The notes under the pieces: model-generated
Told to the model about the DNA's origin: nothing
Seen by the model: the letters and a program-made list of their open reading frames with translations, nothing else
The model's database searches: none
Assembly: GCF_040939455.1 (NCBI RefSeq)
Contig: NC_134110.1
Location: forward strand, 98,547,001-98,611,000
Direction: 5' to 3'
DNA: 64,000 bases
Origin: Microcebus murinus
Lineage: Eukaryota; Chordata; Mammalia; Primates; Cheirogaleidae
In this document: positions 1 through 11,310 of the stretch, piece after piece
How positions within the stretch are numbered: position 1 is the stretch's first letter
Layout: every line of letters starts with the position of its first letter
Translations under genes and position numbers: made by a program

Positions 1-700
1 TCAGCATATCACAGGAAGAAATATTTGTTTCGGTTGACAGAGGACTGCACTTATGCCCTTGAGACAGATAAGATGTTTCCCCTGGGAACTTGCTCTAACT
101 CTGGTTCCCCTGGTCCCTCTCTTCCCTTAAAGCCTGAGATGTCACTGATGAATGCCCCTTACGTCCCCTCTGTTGGCCTAACTAGCGTCGATGAGCAGGA
201 ATAGTGTCAGATAATGATTTTTGTCTGGAGCCCAGAACCTTCTGGAATATCTGGTTACTAGTGAATCACAAGAGAAACTTTGATTCCATTTCTTCTCCCA
301 GAAGGTGAAAGCCAGCCATGGCTGTGCCCTCAATGAATAGGCTGACTTAGGCAATTGCCTATGGCGTTGGGCTCCGGAGCTCATTCTTTTACCCACAACC
401 TGAGTGGAAAATTTTGCTCAGGTGATGGAATATGTATTATCCTCCCATTGCCCAACAAATTCAGCCCTGACTGACATAAGGGAAAGTCCATTTCAACTAT
501 TTTTGATCCCTTCCCCTTATCGAATTCATACTTGAGAAGTTTTCACAACAGAATTACATTTCCAGCATTTAAATCAGGCTAATGATTAACTCAAGGAACC
601 CAAGAAGCATTCCTGTCGCAATCTGTTTCCACAAATAGAGGAGCCAAGCACTGCGGCTTACAAAAGGGACGGACTTGGGCAAGTCCTCAGCATTTACAAG
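1..700. other. Single-copy-like sequence, nothing recognised
   Basis: I see no known repeat, RNA gene or convincing coding region here. The reading frames present are short and show no family motif. Confidence 0.4.
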
Positions 701-770
701 TGCACTGTTCAGTGCACCAGCCACCAGCCACGTGGGGCTTCTTGAACTTAAATTAAAAGTACTGTTCCTC
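701..770. repeat. Palindromic DNA transposon, left part
   Basis: The phrase 'GTTCAGTGCACCAGCCAC' followed by 'CACGTGGGGCT' matches the old family whose ends read 'TAGCCACATGTGGCTA'. The element resumes at 1510 with 'TTCTGTTCCTCGGTTGCAC' and 'GTAGCTACATGTGGCC'. A better-preserved relative lies at 52992-53196. The 3' L1 piece at 771-1509 splits it. The family is a non-autonomous, probably hAT-type element; I am not sure of its catalogue name. Confidence 0.6.
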
Positions 771-1509
771 TCCAGTGAGAATGGCCTTTATTAAAAAGTC
801 CCAAAACAATAATTGTTGGCATGGATGTGGAGAGATAGGAACACTTACATACTGCTGGTGGGACTGCAAATTAGTTCAACCTCTGTGGAAAGCAATATGG
901 AGATACGTTAAAGAGATACAAGTAGATCTACCATTTGATCCAGCAATCCCATCACTGGGCATCTACCCAAAAGAACAAAAGACACTCTATAAAAAAGACA
1001 CCTGCACTCGAATGTTTATAACAGCACAATTCATAATTGGAAAGATGTGGAAACAACCCAAATGCCCATCAATACACGAGTGGATTAATAAAATGTGGTA
1101 TATATATACTGTGGAGTACTATTCAGCTATAAGAAACAATGGTGATGTAGCACCTCTTGTATTTTCCTGGATAGAGCTGGAACCCATTCTACTAAGTGAA
1201 GTATCCCAAGAATGGAAAAACCAGCACCACATGTACTCACCAGCAAATTGGTTTCACTGATCAACACCTAAGTGGACATATAGGAATAACATTTATTGGG
1301 CATCAGGCAGGTGGGAGGGGGGACTGGGGATGGGTATATACACACATAACGAGGGTGATGTGCACCATCTGGGGGATGGACACGCTTGAAGCTCTGACTC
1401 CAGAGAGAAGGCGGGGAAGGTAACACGTGTTACTAAACATTTGTACCCCCATAAGATGCTGAAATTAAAAAAACAGAGAAATAAAAGCATTCAGGACACA
1501 CACACACAC
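771..1509 (+). mobile_element. 5'-truncated LINE-1 (ORF2 C-terminus and 3' UTR)
   Basis: This is the last 0.7 kb of a strepsirrhine L1. It begins inside the ORF2 C-terminal region, passes the ORF2 stop at 1258-1260, and continues through the G-rich 3' UTR to 'TTTGTACCCCCATAAGATGC' and an A-rich tail with a short CA run. It is flanked by a 15-16 bp near-duplication, 'AAAAGTACTGTTCCTC' at 755-770 and 'AAAATTCTGTTCCTC' at 1510-1524. That marks target-primed insertion into the palindromic DNA transposon around it. Confidence 0.9.
772..1260 (+). pseudogene. LINE-1 ORF2p C-terminal fragment
   Basis: About 162 codons are open and correspond to the end of L1 ORF2p. The cysteine-rich C-terminal segment is visible as 'CWHGCGEIGTLTYCWWDC', followed by the conserved tail 'INKMWYIYTVEYYSAI' and 'EVSQEWKNQHHMYSPANW'. 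The endonuclease and reverse transcriptase domains are absent, so it cannot act alone. At the site equivalent to the shared premature stops of elements 1 and 3 this copy still has an arginine codon (CGA, within 'CTRMFITAQ'). It is a dead fragment with no expected function. Confidence 0.85.
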
Positions 1510-1600
1510 AAAATTCTGTTCCTCGGTTGCACTCGTCACCTTTCAAGTGTTCGGTAGCTACATGTGGCCATGGCTGTGGCATTGGGCAAGCAAGTGCAGG
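1510..1600. repeat. Palindromic DNA transposon, right part
   Basis: Continuation of the element interrupted at 771. 'CACCTTTCAAGTGTTCGGTAGC' (read in parts) and 'CTACATGTGGCC' match the right arm of the 'CACATGTGGCTA' family. The outer end is decayed and cannot be placed exactly. Confidence 0.55.
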
Positions 1601-2190
1601 GTGTTTCCATTGGCGCCTGTTTCATCATCCGAAAGGGAGCAGCGAGGACCTCAGGTGTCAGGTGTGTGTGTGTGGGGCGGAGAAACACTTTGTATGTTGC
1701 AAGGTGCACAAAGCCATGTCCTCAGCCTTGACTTGCCGTTTGGGTGGTTCAGAGTGGATTCCAGGTTTGCTAAAGAACAGCTCAAGGAAATAATCTGACT
1801 CTTTTGGTGTGTATGTCTAATGGCTTTCTGGCTCAGCTCTGTTTCTCTCATAAAATCAGCAGTGCTGAGAATCTGCCTTTCCTGGGCAGAAAAGAGTGAA
1901 ATACTCATCCACTCCAACCCCCAGGTTTCCAGCCTGTCCCGGATCAACAGTGGCTTCCCCGGACAACCTCTGGGCCTCCCTTTCACCCCGACTCTCACTC
2001 TCAGGTTCTGCAGAAGCACCTGCAGTGGCTGTGGGAGGGAACAAAGCTGTCGTGTCCCCCCCCACCACCACCTTAACACGGACCCCGGGAGGCCCTGGCC
2101 CCGCAAGCTGTCTTGGGAATTGCATGGTGGTGGTGTGTGCTGGAAGAGGAGGGGCTTGGACCTGAGATAGGTCTGGGCTGGCTTTTCCTC
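1601..2190. other. Single-copy-like sequence, nothing recognised
   Basis: The open frames on both strands here (up to about 180 codons, minus strand) show no domain or motif and sit in GC-rich sequence, so I treat them as chance. Confidence 0.35.
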
Positions 2191-2194
2191 TGTC

Positions 2195-2398
2195 ACTTCT
2201 TAGTCCTGTGACACTGACAAGTTACTTAACTTCCTGGAAGCAAGCGTTTGTCTTGTTTTTATGGTTTGTACAGGTGGGGTAATGGCATCCACTTTGCAGA
2301 ACTGTGATAAGAACAAAGTGAGTTAATGGGCCAAGAATGTTTAGCACAGTGCAGTGCGGGGCGCGCGGTGTTTGGCACATAGCAAGTGCCACAAAAAT
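2195..2398 (+). repeat. MIR SINE
   Basis: The MIR core is readable: 'CAAGTTACTTAACTTCCTGG', then 'GTGAGTTAATGGGCC' and the tail 'TGTTTGGCACATAGCAAGTGCC' (in parts). Divergence is typical of this ancient tRNA-derived family. Confidence 0.65.
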
Positions 2399-3204
2399 CA
2401 GGAGTTGTATTTACCCAAGAGCTGTCCTCAGTTCTGGGGAAACGTGGTATTTTCCCTGTCTCTTGCAACGCAATGGAAGGATCTAGGACACTTCACTGTC
2501 TGACCATGTTGGGTGGGACTGGACAGCGCCAAGTGACCGTGCCAGCTACAACATGCTCGCCACAGTACAGACTCTTGATCCTCCACCTAAAGCCACCACC
2601 CTCTCTTTTCCTGGATAACAGAATCCAGATGTTGTTTAGATGTCTGATGTCCAGGGCTCCCTTCCCAGGTCCACAGTGTTGAATCTTCATTGGTACAAGA
2701 AGCTGTCAGGTTAATATTCTCCTTGCTGGTTACTCATCTAAGAACTGTCATGTGACAGAGTCTTGATAAGTGAGGTGAGAGGGAGTGGGGGAGGACTAGT
2801 TCCAAACAAGGTTTCCTGCCCATAAAAATAAAAGAAAAACAAATGGATACACTGGACCCTGTGCTTCCACCCAATGTTGCTGTGTCCATGTGGCATGACG
2901 GGACCTGTGACCCTCTTGTGTCCATGAGGGCCTGAGGGCCTAGGTGGCAGAGGGGAAAGTTGGAAAGAATCTGGGTCCATGATGGCACCCTCAAGCTATT
3001 GTGTTATATTAACCAGCTCCATAATCACCCTGTTTCTAGACTTCTTAGTGAGATAGCACATCTATTTTATTTTTGAGATAAAATTAGAAGTAGAATTTTC
3101 TGTTACTTATGGTTGGCAGCCTCCTAAATGCTATGCAATACAAATAACCAACATGTTTGCATCTTAGTTATCTGTATGTGTGTTGGATATTCTCTTATCA
3201 ACTC
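2399..3204. other. Single-copy-like sequence, nothing recognised
   Basis: No repeat consensus or coding signal that I can name. Confidence 0.35.
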
Positions 3205-3300
3205 CGTGTTCTTCTTGGATGGTATGCTGTGTCTTTCACTCTTGCTCAATCTCCTAACACCTAGTTCAGACCCTTGCATGTAGAAAGTACTAATATATGA
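3205..3300 (+). repeat. Possible L2 3' end
   Basis: 'CACTCTTGCTCAATCTCC', 'ACACCTAGTTCAGACCC' and 'AGAAAGTACTAATATATG' resemble the degenerate L2 tail (cf. 'CCTAGCACAGTGCCTGGC'). The match is weak. Confidence 0.3.
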
Positions 3301-3393
3301 TTTTTAAATTAATATGGAAATGAAAGATGGCCCCTGAAATTATAGGCTACTTCCAGCAGAGCCTCTACCATGAGATTTTAAGATACAGGCTTC

Positions 3394-3728
3394 GGCCGGG
3401 TGCGGTGGCTCACGCCTGTAATCGTAGCACTCTGGGAGGCCCAGAGAGGCCGATTGCTCGAGGTCAAGAGTTCAAAACCAGCCTGAGCAAGAGCGAGACC
3501 CCGTCTCTACTATAAATAGACAGAAATTAATTGGCCAACTAATATATATAGAAAAAATTAGCCAGGCATGGTGGCGCATGCCTGTAGTCCCAGCTACTTG
3601 GGAGGCTGAGGCAGGAGGATGGCTTGAGCCCAGGAGATTGAGGTTGCTGTGAGCTAGGCTGACGCCACGGCACTCACTCTAGCCTGGGCAACAAAGCGAG
3701 ACTCTGTCTCAAAAAAAAAAAAAAAAAA
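3394..3728 (+). mobile_element. Alu SINE, strepsirrhine type
   Basis: A full dimeric Alu, starting 'GGCCGGGTGCGGTGGCTCAC' with B-box-like left arm, the strepsirrhine linker 'CTACTATAAATAGACAG' and right arm 'ATTAGCCAGGCATGGTGG', ending in an A tail. The flanks 'AAGATACAGG' (about 3380-3389) and 'AAGATACGGG' (3727-3736) are a near-identical TSD. Confidence 0.95.
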
Positions 3729-4364
3729 GATACGGGGTTAGTGATGAGGGAAGACCTGCAGATGATTAATGCTTTGATAAAGTCTACTTTTTATTATTCT
3801 ATATGTGGTATACCATCCCTCTTGGAACTCCCACTTAGAAATTTGATGTTATCACTGACTCCTGCTTCACTGTCTACCCCTCATAGCCAAAGAGTTGCCA
3901 GGTTCTGATCGTATTACTTTGGCTTTTCCGCTTATCCAAAGTTATTATGGGAATCTGGGGGAAACTACTTTATACTGTCCAAGCAAGTGAAACTGGCCAG
4001 AGACAGAAAGGCCATATAATTCTTTCAGAAGTGTCTTTTCAGGAGGGAAGTCTTCTAGGAAAGCTGCATCAAGATCAAAAGCTGCTTGGCAGATGGATGG
4101 AGACAGATAAATGCAGGCACCGTAGAAACTGGCCCCAAACAAGCAGGGCCCCCCCTGCTCGCGCTGGCTCCGGGCTGCTCAGTGCCCACTGAGGCACGCT
4201 CTTGCCCTACGGCCTCCGGATTGCAAACTTACTCCTGTCCGCCTACCGCCTCCCTACTTCTGTCCACCTCCTGATCACTTCTGTGGCTCATTCTTGCCAT
4301 GTCTTATGAATTAAATTAGTATTTAAAAATTACTAAATAACATTCTAACAAAAAACTAGTCTTG

Positions 4365-4675
4365 TTTTTTTTTGAGACAGTCTCACTCTGTTGCCCTGAC
4401 TAGAGTGCTGTGGCGTCAGCCTAGCTCACAGCAACCTCAAACTCCTGGGCTCAAGCGATCCTCCTGCCTCAGCCTCCTGAGTAGCTGGGACTATAGGCAT
4501 GCACCACCATGCCTGGCTGATTTTTTCTATATATATTAGTTGGCCCATTAATTTCTTTCTATTTACAGTAGAGACGGGGTCTCATTCTTGCCCAGGCTGG
4601 TCTCAAACTCCTGACCTTGAGCGATCCTCCCTCCTAGGCTTCCCAGATTACAGGCGTGAGCCTCCTCACCAGGCC
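4365..4675 (-). mobile_element. Alu SINE, strepsirrhine type
   Basis: A complete Alu in reverse, from the T run and 'GAGACAGTCTCACTCTG' to 'CTCCTCACCAGGCC'. A short 'CTAGTC' occurs on both sides and may be the remnant of the TSD. The linker in reverse, 'TTAATTTCTTTCTATTTAC', places it in the strepsirrhine Alu type. Confidence 0.93.
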
Positions 4676-4704
4676 TAGTCATTGTATTTCAATACTAGTT
4701 TTTT

Positions 4705-4736
4705 GGCCGGGTGTGCTGGGTCACGCCTGTAATCAC
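4705..4736 (+). repeat. Alu 5' stub
   Basis: Only the first 32 or so bases of an Alu ('GGCCGGGTGTGCTGGGTCAC', then 'GCCTGTAATCAC') are present, followed by unrelated sequence and no A tail. This is a remnant of deletion or rearrangement, because true Alu truncation removes the 5' end. Confidence 0.6.
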
Positions 4737-4812
4737 TTAAGCCTGTAACAGTATAACATGTTAATGATCGAATGATTGACAGCTACTATTTACAGAAGTT
4801 TCACTATTGTGC

Positions 4813-5198
4813 TGTTGGGAGTGGATGTACCCCACCCCCAAATTCATATGTTGAATTCCTAACTCCCAGTACCTCAGAATGTGACCTTATTTAGAAGTAA
4901 GGTTGTTATTAATTAGCGTTAAGTCCTTGTGCAATGTGACTGGTGTCCTTGTAAAAAGGGAAAATCGAACACAAACACATGCAGAGGGAAGATGACGTGA
5001 AGACAGGGAGAAAATGGTCATCTCCAAGGCAAGGGGAGTGCCTGGAACAGACCCTGCCCTCACAGCACTCAGAAGACACCAGCCCTGATCACTGCTTGAT
5101 CTTGGACTTCTGGCCTCCAGAATTCTGAGACAATAAATGTCTGTTGTCTGAGCCGCCCAGTCTGTGGCGCTCTATGGCAGCTGCAGCAAGCGAATGCA
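4813..5198 (+). repeat. MaLR (MLT1-type) solo LTR
   Basis: A long terminal repeat of the old ERVL-MaLR group. Diagnostic phrases are 'AAATTCATATGTTGAATTCC', 'CCCAGTACCTCAGAATGTGA', 'GTGACTGGTGTCCTTGT' and 'TCTGGCCTCCAGAATTCTGA', followed by the polyadenylation signal AATAAA near the 3' end. There is no internal retroviral sequence beside it, so it is a solo LTR. Confidence 0.85.
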
Positions 5199-5329
5199 CT
5201 TGCGGAGTGTTTGCAGGTACTGGCTCAGTTGATCCTTCCCAACAAACCAAGAGAAACAGAGAATGGTAAAAGAAAAAGAAATGTTAAAACCACCTGAAGG
5301 AAGCAATCAGCCTACCCTGGAATATGAAA
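5199..5329. other. Unassigned sequence between repeats
   Basis: A short stretch with no identifiable family, possibly the decayed upstream part of the adjacent L1M tail. Confidence 0.3.
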
Positions 5330-6022
5330 CGTTCCACAAGATGATATGATTTTTTTTTTTTTTTAAAAAAGGGAGAGGGAACTGTTAGAGAATAAAAGTG
5401 GGTAAAGAGACAGTAAGAGGCCATATCCAACCTCTGGGCCTGATTGGTGTTCTGATACAACCAACCTAACTGTAAAAGTACATCTTTGAGACAATTGGGG
5501 AAATGGATTTGGACTAGATATTAGATGTTAAGGGATTAATGTTAATTTTGCTAGGTGTGACAGTGGCATGGTGGTCATGTTAAAAATGGATATCCTGACT
5601 ATCAGCAGTGGATGAAATGGCATGATACTCGGGACCTGTTTTCAAGAAATAAAAAAAAAAAAAAGTTTACAGCCAGGTGACATATCCATGGCTGTTCACT
5701 CTACTATTCTCTCTACCGTTAAAAATCTGTTTGACAACTGGAACTCAGAAGCAGACAGTAGTCTGGGAGGTGGGGGATGGGGAGATCTTGGTCAAAAGGG
5801 TGCAGGTTTTCAGTTTCAAGGTGACTAAGTTCTTGGGTTGTACTGTACAGCAGGCATGGTGATTGCTGTGTTAATCAACTTATTATGGTAATCATTGCAC
5901 AATGTATTTATAAATAATCATGCTGTATACCTTGAATATACACAATCTTTGTCAATGAAATATTTTAAAATAAAAATAGAATACTACACTAAAAAAATGT
6001 TTGAAAATGTCCATAATAAGAA
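5330..6022 (+). repeat. L1M-type 3' end, split by a second L1M tail
   Basis: The outer element is read at about 5330-5719 ('GAGACAATTGGGGAAATGGA', 'GGGATTAATGTTAATTTTGC', 'TTCACTCTACTATTCTCTC') and resumes at about 5998-6022 ('TGTTTGAAAATGTCCATAAT'). These belong to one old L1-type 3' UTR, but the middle is occupied by the nested tail at 5720-5995. The family name is from memory. Confidence 0.55.
5720..5995 (+). repeat. Nested L1M 3' tail
   Basis: 'GGTGGGGGATGGGGAGATCT', 'GTAATCATTGCACAATGTAT' and 'TACCTTGAATATACACAATC' match the end of an old L1M 3' UTR, ending in 'AAAATAAAAATAG'. The flanks 'AAAAATCTGTTTG' and 'AAAAAAATGTTTG' look like a decayed TSD. Confidence 0.55.
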
Positions 6023-6035
6023 GGAAAAGATCTAT

Positions 6036-6150
6036 GGGATTGTGTTATTGCCATTTTACAGATGTGGAAACTGAGGCTCAGAGAGGTTTGGTAAGTGCCT
6101 TGGAAGAGCTGAGCTGTGAACAGCCATTCTGGCTTCAGAACAGAATTCCA
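6036..6150 (-). repeat. MIR SINE
   Basis: 'CCATTTTACAGATGTGGAAA' and 'CTGAGGCTCAGAGAGG' are the MIR core read in reverse. Confidence 0.75.
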
Positions 6151-7155
6151 GATAGGAATTTTTAAATATCGATATTTGCTGGCAAAGTGATAATGCTCTC
6201 CTATCCGTGCTGCACCAGGCTTCTGAGATATGCAGAGACGTGTCAGCCGGGTCAGAGGTGGAAGCAGAAGCTTGGAGAGGCTCTTGCCCGTAGGGCAGCC
6301 TGCGTGCAGGTGACGGGGCGCGTGGACCAGGAGGCTGCGTAGTGCAGGAACGCCACAGCAGCACCACTTGCCCCTTCCATCTTACCAGCATCACTCATCA
6401 GTTGGAGCGAAGAGGAAAATGTGGCCAAAGAGGCCCTCGGAAGCTGCCTTTTTGGGGGCAAAATGCAGCATGTCATCAGATTTACACTCGTTGGAGTTCC
6501 ACAGCTTCAGATAAAAGTCGGGGCACAGGTGGGATCCACTGGGGCCATTCCTGGGAGGCAGTTGGCATTCCTGACTTTTCTCCGGGCAGTTGGGTCATGG
6601 ATGGGACACTTTTAGCCCGAACTTCTCAAAAGCAGCCTGCGTTATCCATTAGGGCCTGTCCATCCAGTTCAAGTTCACAGTGATAAATCTCGCGGCCTCT
6701 GAGGGTCCTCACAAAGGTGGGTGTGGTGTGCTGATAGCAGGCATGATTAAGTGCTTTCCTGTGTCAAATATAGCTGTAATATACCACAAACAGGCAGTCG
6801 GGCTTTATACAAACTGATCTGGCTGCTATCAGCTGCTCTGACATTTTATACTAATACTTAAAATAAATCTAGAAACAGGAAAGAAAGTACAGAATTATTG
6901 TTTCAAGCAGCCTGTGAGAGCTTATCTTCAAAGTGGCAGAGGTTCTATTGTATTTGGAGAAACTGCTCACTCCATGGGCATGAAGGCTAGTTGCAGGACT
7001 CCGCGGCTGTCTTGAGCTGTTTCCCATGTGTGCCGCGGGCTGGCCTCACAGGGGAGCCCCACCCTGCTCGGGGCTCGGTCCCACCAGCATCTTCTTGCTC
7101 ATCCGAGGACCTTCCAGTGCACCTGAGAGCACCCAACAAACTTTAAGAAGCAATT
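6151..7155. other. Single-copy-like sequence, nothing recognised
   Basis: About 1 kb without a repeat I can name. The open frames near 6250-6680 lack family motifs. Confidence 0.4.
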
Positions 7156-7332
7156 TGGCAGGGGGTGGGGGGGGAGGGGATGGGTATATACATACATAGT
7201 GAGTGTGAGGCACACCGTCTGGGGGATGGACACGTTTGGATCTCTGCCTTGAGGGGGGGAGGGGAGACAAGGGCAATGTATGTAACCTTAACGATTGTAC
7301 CCTCATAATATTCTGAAAACAAAATTTCTCCT
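7156..7332 (+). mobile_element. LINE-1 3' UTR-only copy
   Basis: It begins within the G-rich tract of the strepsirrhine L1 3' UTR ('GATGGGTATATACATACATA', 'CTGGGGGATGGACACG') and ends 'GATTGTACCCTCATAATATT'. ORF2 is absent. This is a very short 5'-truncated insertion. Confidence 0.85.
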
Positions 7333-7569
7333 GAAAACAAAACCGTCATGATCTCTCTGCTGAGGGAAGGACTTAAAGTCTGAAAGCATTTTCCCTTGTA
7401 AAATATTGACCTCCATTTGTGATTTCTTTGCCTGTGTATGTTTCATAGCTGAAAACAAAAAGAGGCTTGTGACATTCTGGGTTTGCTTTTTGGAGTGACA
7501 GACCCAGGGAGCAGTGCCCCAGGAAAAGGAGACCTGTGATTTTTAAAGAGAACATAGAAATCACTTAGC

Positions 7570-7770
7570 TCAGTAATTCTCAACTCCCAACACGTTAGAA
7601 TCACTTGGGGTGGGGGGGTTGCTTTTTAAAATACTGAAGCCCAGGACCTACCACCAGAGTCCAATTTAATTGTTCTGGAATCTTCTAGGGGTTAAGATTG
7701 AGGCACTGGGATGTTGAAAATCTCCCCAAGTGACTCCAGTGGGCAGCAGAGTGGAGAACAACCACTATTC
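7570..7770. repeat. MER20-like hAT transposon remnant
   Basis: It starts 'CTCAGTAATTCTCAACTC', contains 'GTTAGAATCACTTGGGG' and ends 'GAGAACAACCACTATT'. The ends are the inverted 'AGTGGTTCTCAA' termini of hAT-Charlie elements such as MER20. It is old and diverged. Confidence 0.55.
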
Positions 7771-10095
7771 CGACTGCTCACTAGAAGCCAGAAAGTGTGA
7801 AGACCTGGCAGGCTGGACCCGTGCATCGAGCTTCTGTTCGGCAACCTGGGTTCGGTTGCCTATTGGTTCCCGGAACTGAAATAAATCTAAGGAGGGACTG
7901 AATGCTAGGTACTAAGCCCTATTTGCAATCATGGGTTGGAGTTCTTCCTCATAACTTCATCTCATAATTTAAATTAGCTTTTTTCCCTACAAACATGATG
8001 GAAGGATCTTGTTTTTATTTTTTTTTTTTACTCCTGGTAACTGCTTCATTTCTTGGCTCCTCTTTCCTCATTTAAAACAACTTGACATAGATTTGAGTCG
8101 TGAAAGACTTTAGTAACAGTGATGCTCGTGTCCACTTTGAAAAGCTGAAACAATCATTAAAATGAACACTGCAGAGATAGCACAGAGCCGAACTGAATCG
8201 ACTTGGGGCTCCCTTGAGTACGGCTTCTGAGGTAATTGTGAGAAGGAGGAAGCTAGTTACTGCCTTGGCTCTGAGGTCCTCGTTTTTGGTAGATGTTTTC
8301 AAAAACATTTTCTATCAAGTATATAATACATGCAATACGTGACTATGGAGATCATATGTCCAGGATTTTCTGGGATAGTCCTATTTTAAATACCCTATCA
8401 TTATATTCACATCGAAAGTAAAAAGGCCCCAGAAATGTCCATGCTTTGATACCTAATGGTATCTCCCAGACTACACCAAAGATGTCATAAAGTGCACGCT
8501 CAGCTCGTGTTCCAGTTCTCGGTTTGGAGAAGATGTTCAGTCTAAGACGCTTCCAGGTGCCAGCGGGACCACCCAGGGCTCTGAGGCGTAGGCCAGGTCA
8601 TCACTGCTGTCCTCCGGTCTGTCTGCAGAGGCCGGGGCTGCTGCATAGAGAGGGGCCCCGAAGGCTCTTAGTCTTGTTCATTTGTCCCCGCTAGAAAATC
8701 TAGAAAGTGGCGGGAGAACCCGAGAGGCTGCTTTAGAAAGTCACAACCCGCTCCTCATTCTTCGTGCCTTTGGTCACGCAGCCCTCCCCACTCTTGCCAT
8801 GTCACAGCTCCCTCTGGTTCAGCCCCAGGTCTGTGCACTCCAGATCTTTGCTGTGTCTAGACAAGGACTGGTGGACACTGGGATCTTGTGCCCAGCTGTC
8901 GCAACAGCCTCTAAATCTTTCCTGCTTCACTCCCACTGTTTTCCCACTCATTAACCACCTACCCACGGAGCCTGGTCGTGCTCCTCTCGTGATTAAACAC
9001 AGGAAACCCTTAGAGACCATGGAGGGCTGCATTCCTGCCCCAGATGTCCTGATTTCATTAATCTGCAACATGAGTGTGGGATTTTTCTAATTCCCCCAGG
9101 GGATTTTAATGTGCAGCTAGTTGGAGAATCTCTGCTGAGGCTTTGTGAACTGCTTGCTGTTGTCCAAGCTTGCGTGCTCTCTTATCTCCTGGCCTTTGCA
9201 TGGCTGCCCCCTCACCCCGGATGTCCTTTCCCACCTACTTTGTTAGCCACCTATTCACAACTTACTCACGAGAGGCTATCAGAGAGTTCAGTGTTAGCTG
9301 TGGGGTGGGGCAGACCAAAGGGAGGCTCAAGAGAGATGCCACACTTAGAGGACCACTAAATCATCCTCTTGTAAGATATGAGAGGAAGGGCGTTACATGG
9401 AGAAGGGGTAGAGGGCACCCCCATGGAAATGGGCTTTGTCTTTTAGTTCTGGCTGGCTGTGCTTCCAGACCATATTCTCTAAGACAAAGGAAGATTGGAA
9501 ATGAGATGCTTTGAGGAGCTTGGAGGCCATTCCATTCGTGAACTTCCATGTCCTCTACACACTCTTTGCATAGCTTGCCTGCTTACTTACAACTCCTACC
9601 ACCTCAATGTATCTCAGAGGAGCAGGGGCCTCGGCCTCTAGGTCTGATTTGCCTAATTGGAGGTGGGAGTGGTGGAGACTGGGAGGGGTGGTTAAAACAT
9701 CTCCAGGAACTGCACTAATCACAATGATCACTTCTTGAAGATGGGAATAAAAATTGGCTTTGATCACTCCCTTCTATTTGTATAACAAATAGAGAGTGGT
9801 CCAGCTGATTAGTAAAAGCAGCATGAAACTGATCATTCCCTTTAAACCCTCTGTTTATATTTCCTACTCGCCTTCTCCTTTGCTACAAACAGCCTGGACA
9901 TTTTCTTCTTCTTCTTTTTTTCTTTCATGTAACAAAAACATTTGTAGACATTTTCTTCTGATTCCTACAAAACTTACAGATTTTATCTTAGAGGACAATG
10001 AAAGACATTTAAATAAAAATGGCTATTTGCAATCAGTCAGTTGCAGGGGCTCACAGTGTGGGGTGAGATTCCTGTAGCTGCAACTTTTCCATGAA
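7771..10095. other. Single-copy-like sequence with possible L2/MER20 scraps
   Basis: No gene is recognised. 'GGGGATTTTAATGTGCAGCT' near 9100 resembles a MER20 end. 'GGCCTTTGCATGGCTGCCCC' near 9190 resembles L2. Both are weak. Short CTT repeats occur near 9905. Confidence 0.35.
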
Positions 10096-10099
10096 TAAT

Positions 10100-10315
10100 A
10101 GTAAAGAGCCTAAGGTCTGGACTAGTTCAGCTCCCAGCTTTGTGGTTTACTATGACAGCAGGGCCCCTGAGCATGGCCCCAACTTCTCTGCACCTGCTTC
10201 CTCGTCTCACAAATGGATATGCAGTAGCACCTGTCTCAGGGACAGCATGAGATTTAACTGAGTGCTTCCTTGTGAAGCACTTACCTGGCACTTAGTAAGC
10301 ACTTCATTAGTGTTA
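10100..10315 (+). repeat. MIR SINE
   Basis: 'GCTTCCTCGTCTCACAAATG' and the tail 'CTGGCACTTAGTAAGCACTT' follow the MIR consensus in order. Confidence 0.65.
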
Positions 10316-10514
10316 ACTTTTTGAAAAATGGTTAGCATTTTGTTTCTTCAGCCAGAGTCTTCATCTTGATGTTAGTAATGCACTTTCTTTAAATAGATTA
10401 CACTAAATAGATCTCATAAATTAAAGATGGCACAAGAAAGAAAGGCCCCCTGTCTAAGTCCAAGTCCTGGTGTCACAGTGGCCTCTCTGTGCCTGACCAA
10501 CATGACCCCCACAA

Positions 10515-10620
10515 CACACATTGTAGATCTAGGAATGACATCAGAAGCCCAGTGGCTCTGGGTCACAGAGCTGGTTTAGTGGCAGAGCTGTGATTAGCTC
10601 TTCAGGTACCACATGCTCCC
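10515..10620 (-). repeat. MIR SINE fragment
   Basis: 'GGTCACAGAGCTGGTTTAG' and 'TGGCAGAGCTGTGATTAG' match the reverse of the MIR 5' half. Confidence 0.45.
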
Positions 10621-11310
10621 ATAACACCGGGATTCCAAACTGCATTGGGCATGACTTCCCTGCTCACACGAGACCAGGGACATTTAGCCCATGTCACCTT
10701 TTATCATCTTATGGTGCTTAAAATTAAGTGGATGTCAGAAGTATTGACCATTTCTGAAAAGACAAATGTGTAGCAAAAATACAGGAGAACGTTTTCCTAA
10801 GGATACTTTGCTGTCCCCCCTTTTAAAACCCAGGGTAAAGTAAAGGATGAGGACAATGGCAGTGGTGTCAGGACAGGAACCGACGCATCAGAAAAGAATG
10901 TCTTGCACTGTTATTACAAAAGAAGAGATCCAGTTTACAGGATCTAATCAAACAGGTATTCCAGGTACTTTATTCAAAAGAAATACTCAGTGTTTTAACC
11001 TTGTAGCATTAGGTATGGTGGATAGTGACATCCCTTTGTGGTTTATTGAGAGAGTGAAAGATCTTGTAATTAAATTAGTGCTAAACAAGCAGTATAAAGA
11101 GCTGGAAGAGAGGAATTCACTGAAAGAGGGAATTGGGTAACTCATATATTTAGGAGTAGTGCTATATATACCAGTATATTCCCCACCCCCAAGTTTTCCT
11201 TCTCTTTAATCAACTCACAGTAAGAAGTGCTGGGTGACAACCATGCATATACCTGCACTGGGTCACTTACCCCACTCTGGGTTTTGAACACAATGTCAGA
11301 CCTGGGTAGG
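10621..11310. other. Unassigned sequence with one 97-codon open frame
   Basis: An ATG-initiated frame runs 10847-11140 on the plus strand (97 codons, starting MRTMAVVSGQEP, containing 'WFIERVKDLVIKLVLNK'). I do not recognise it. There is no nearby splice, promoter or poly(A) evidence that makes it a gene. It could be chance or an old retrocopy piece. Confidence 0.25.

Noticed and set aside
1651..2196. 181-codon open frame, minus strand
   Set aside because: Low-information translation running into a MIR; shadow frames on the plus strand are equally open.
10847..11140. 97-codon plus-strand frame
   Set aside because: Composition looks protein-like but I recognise no family. Kept only as a note in the sequence description.
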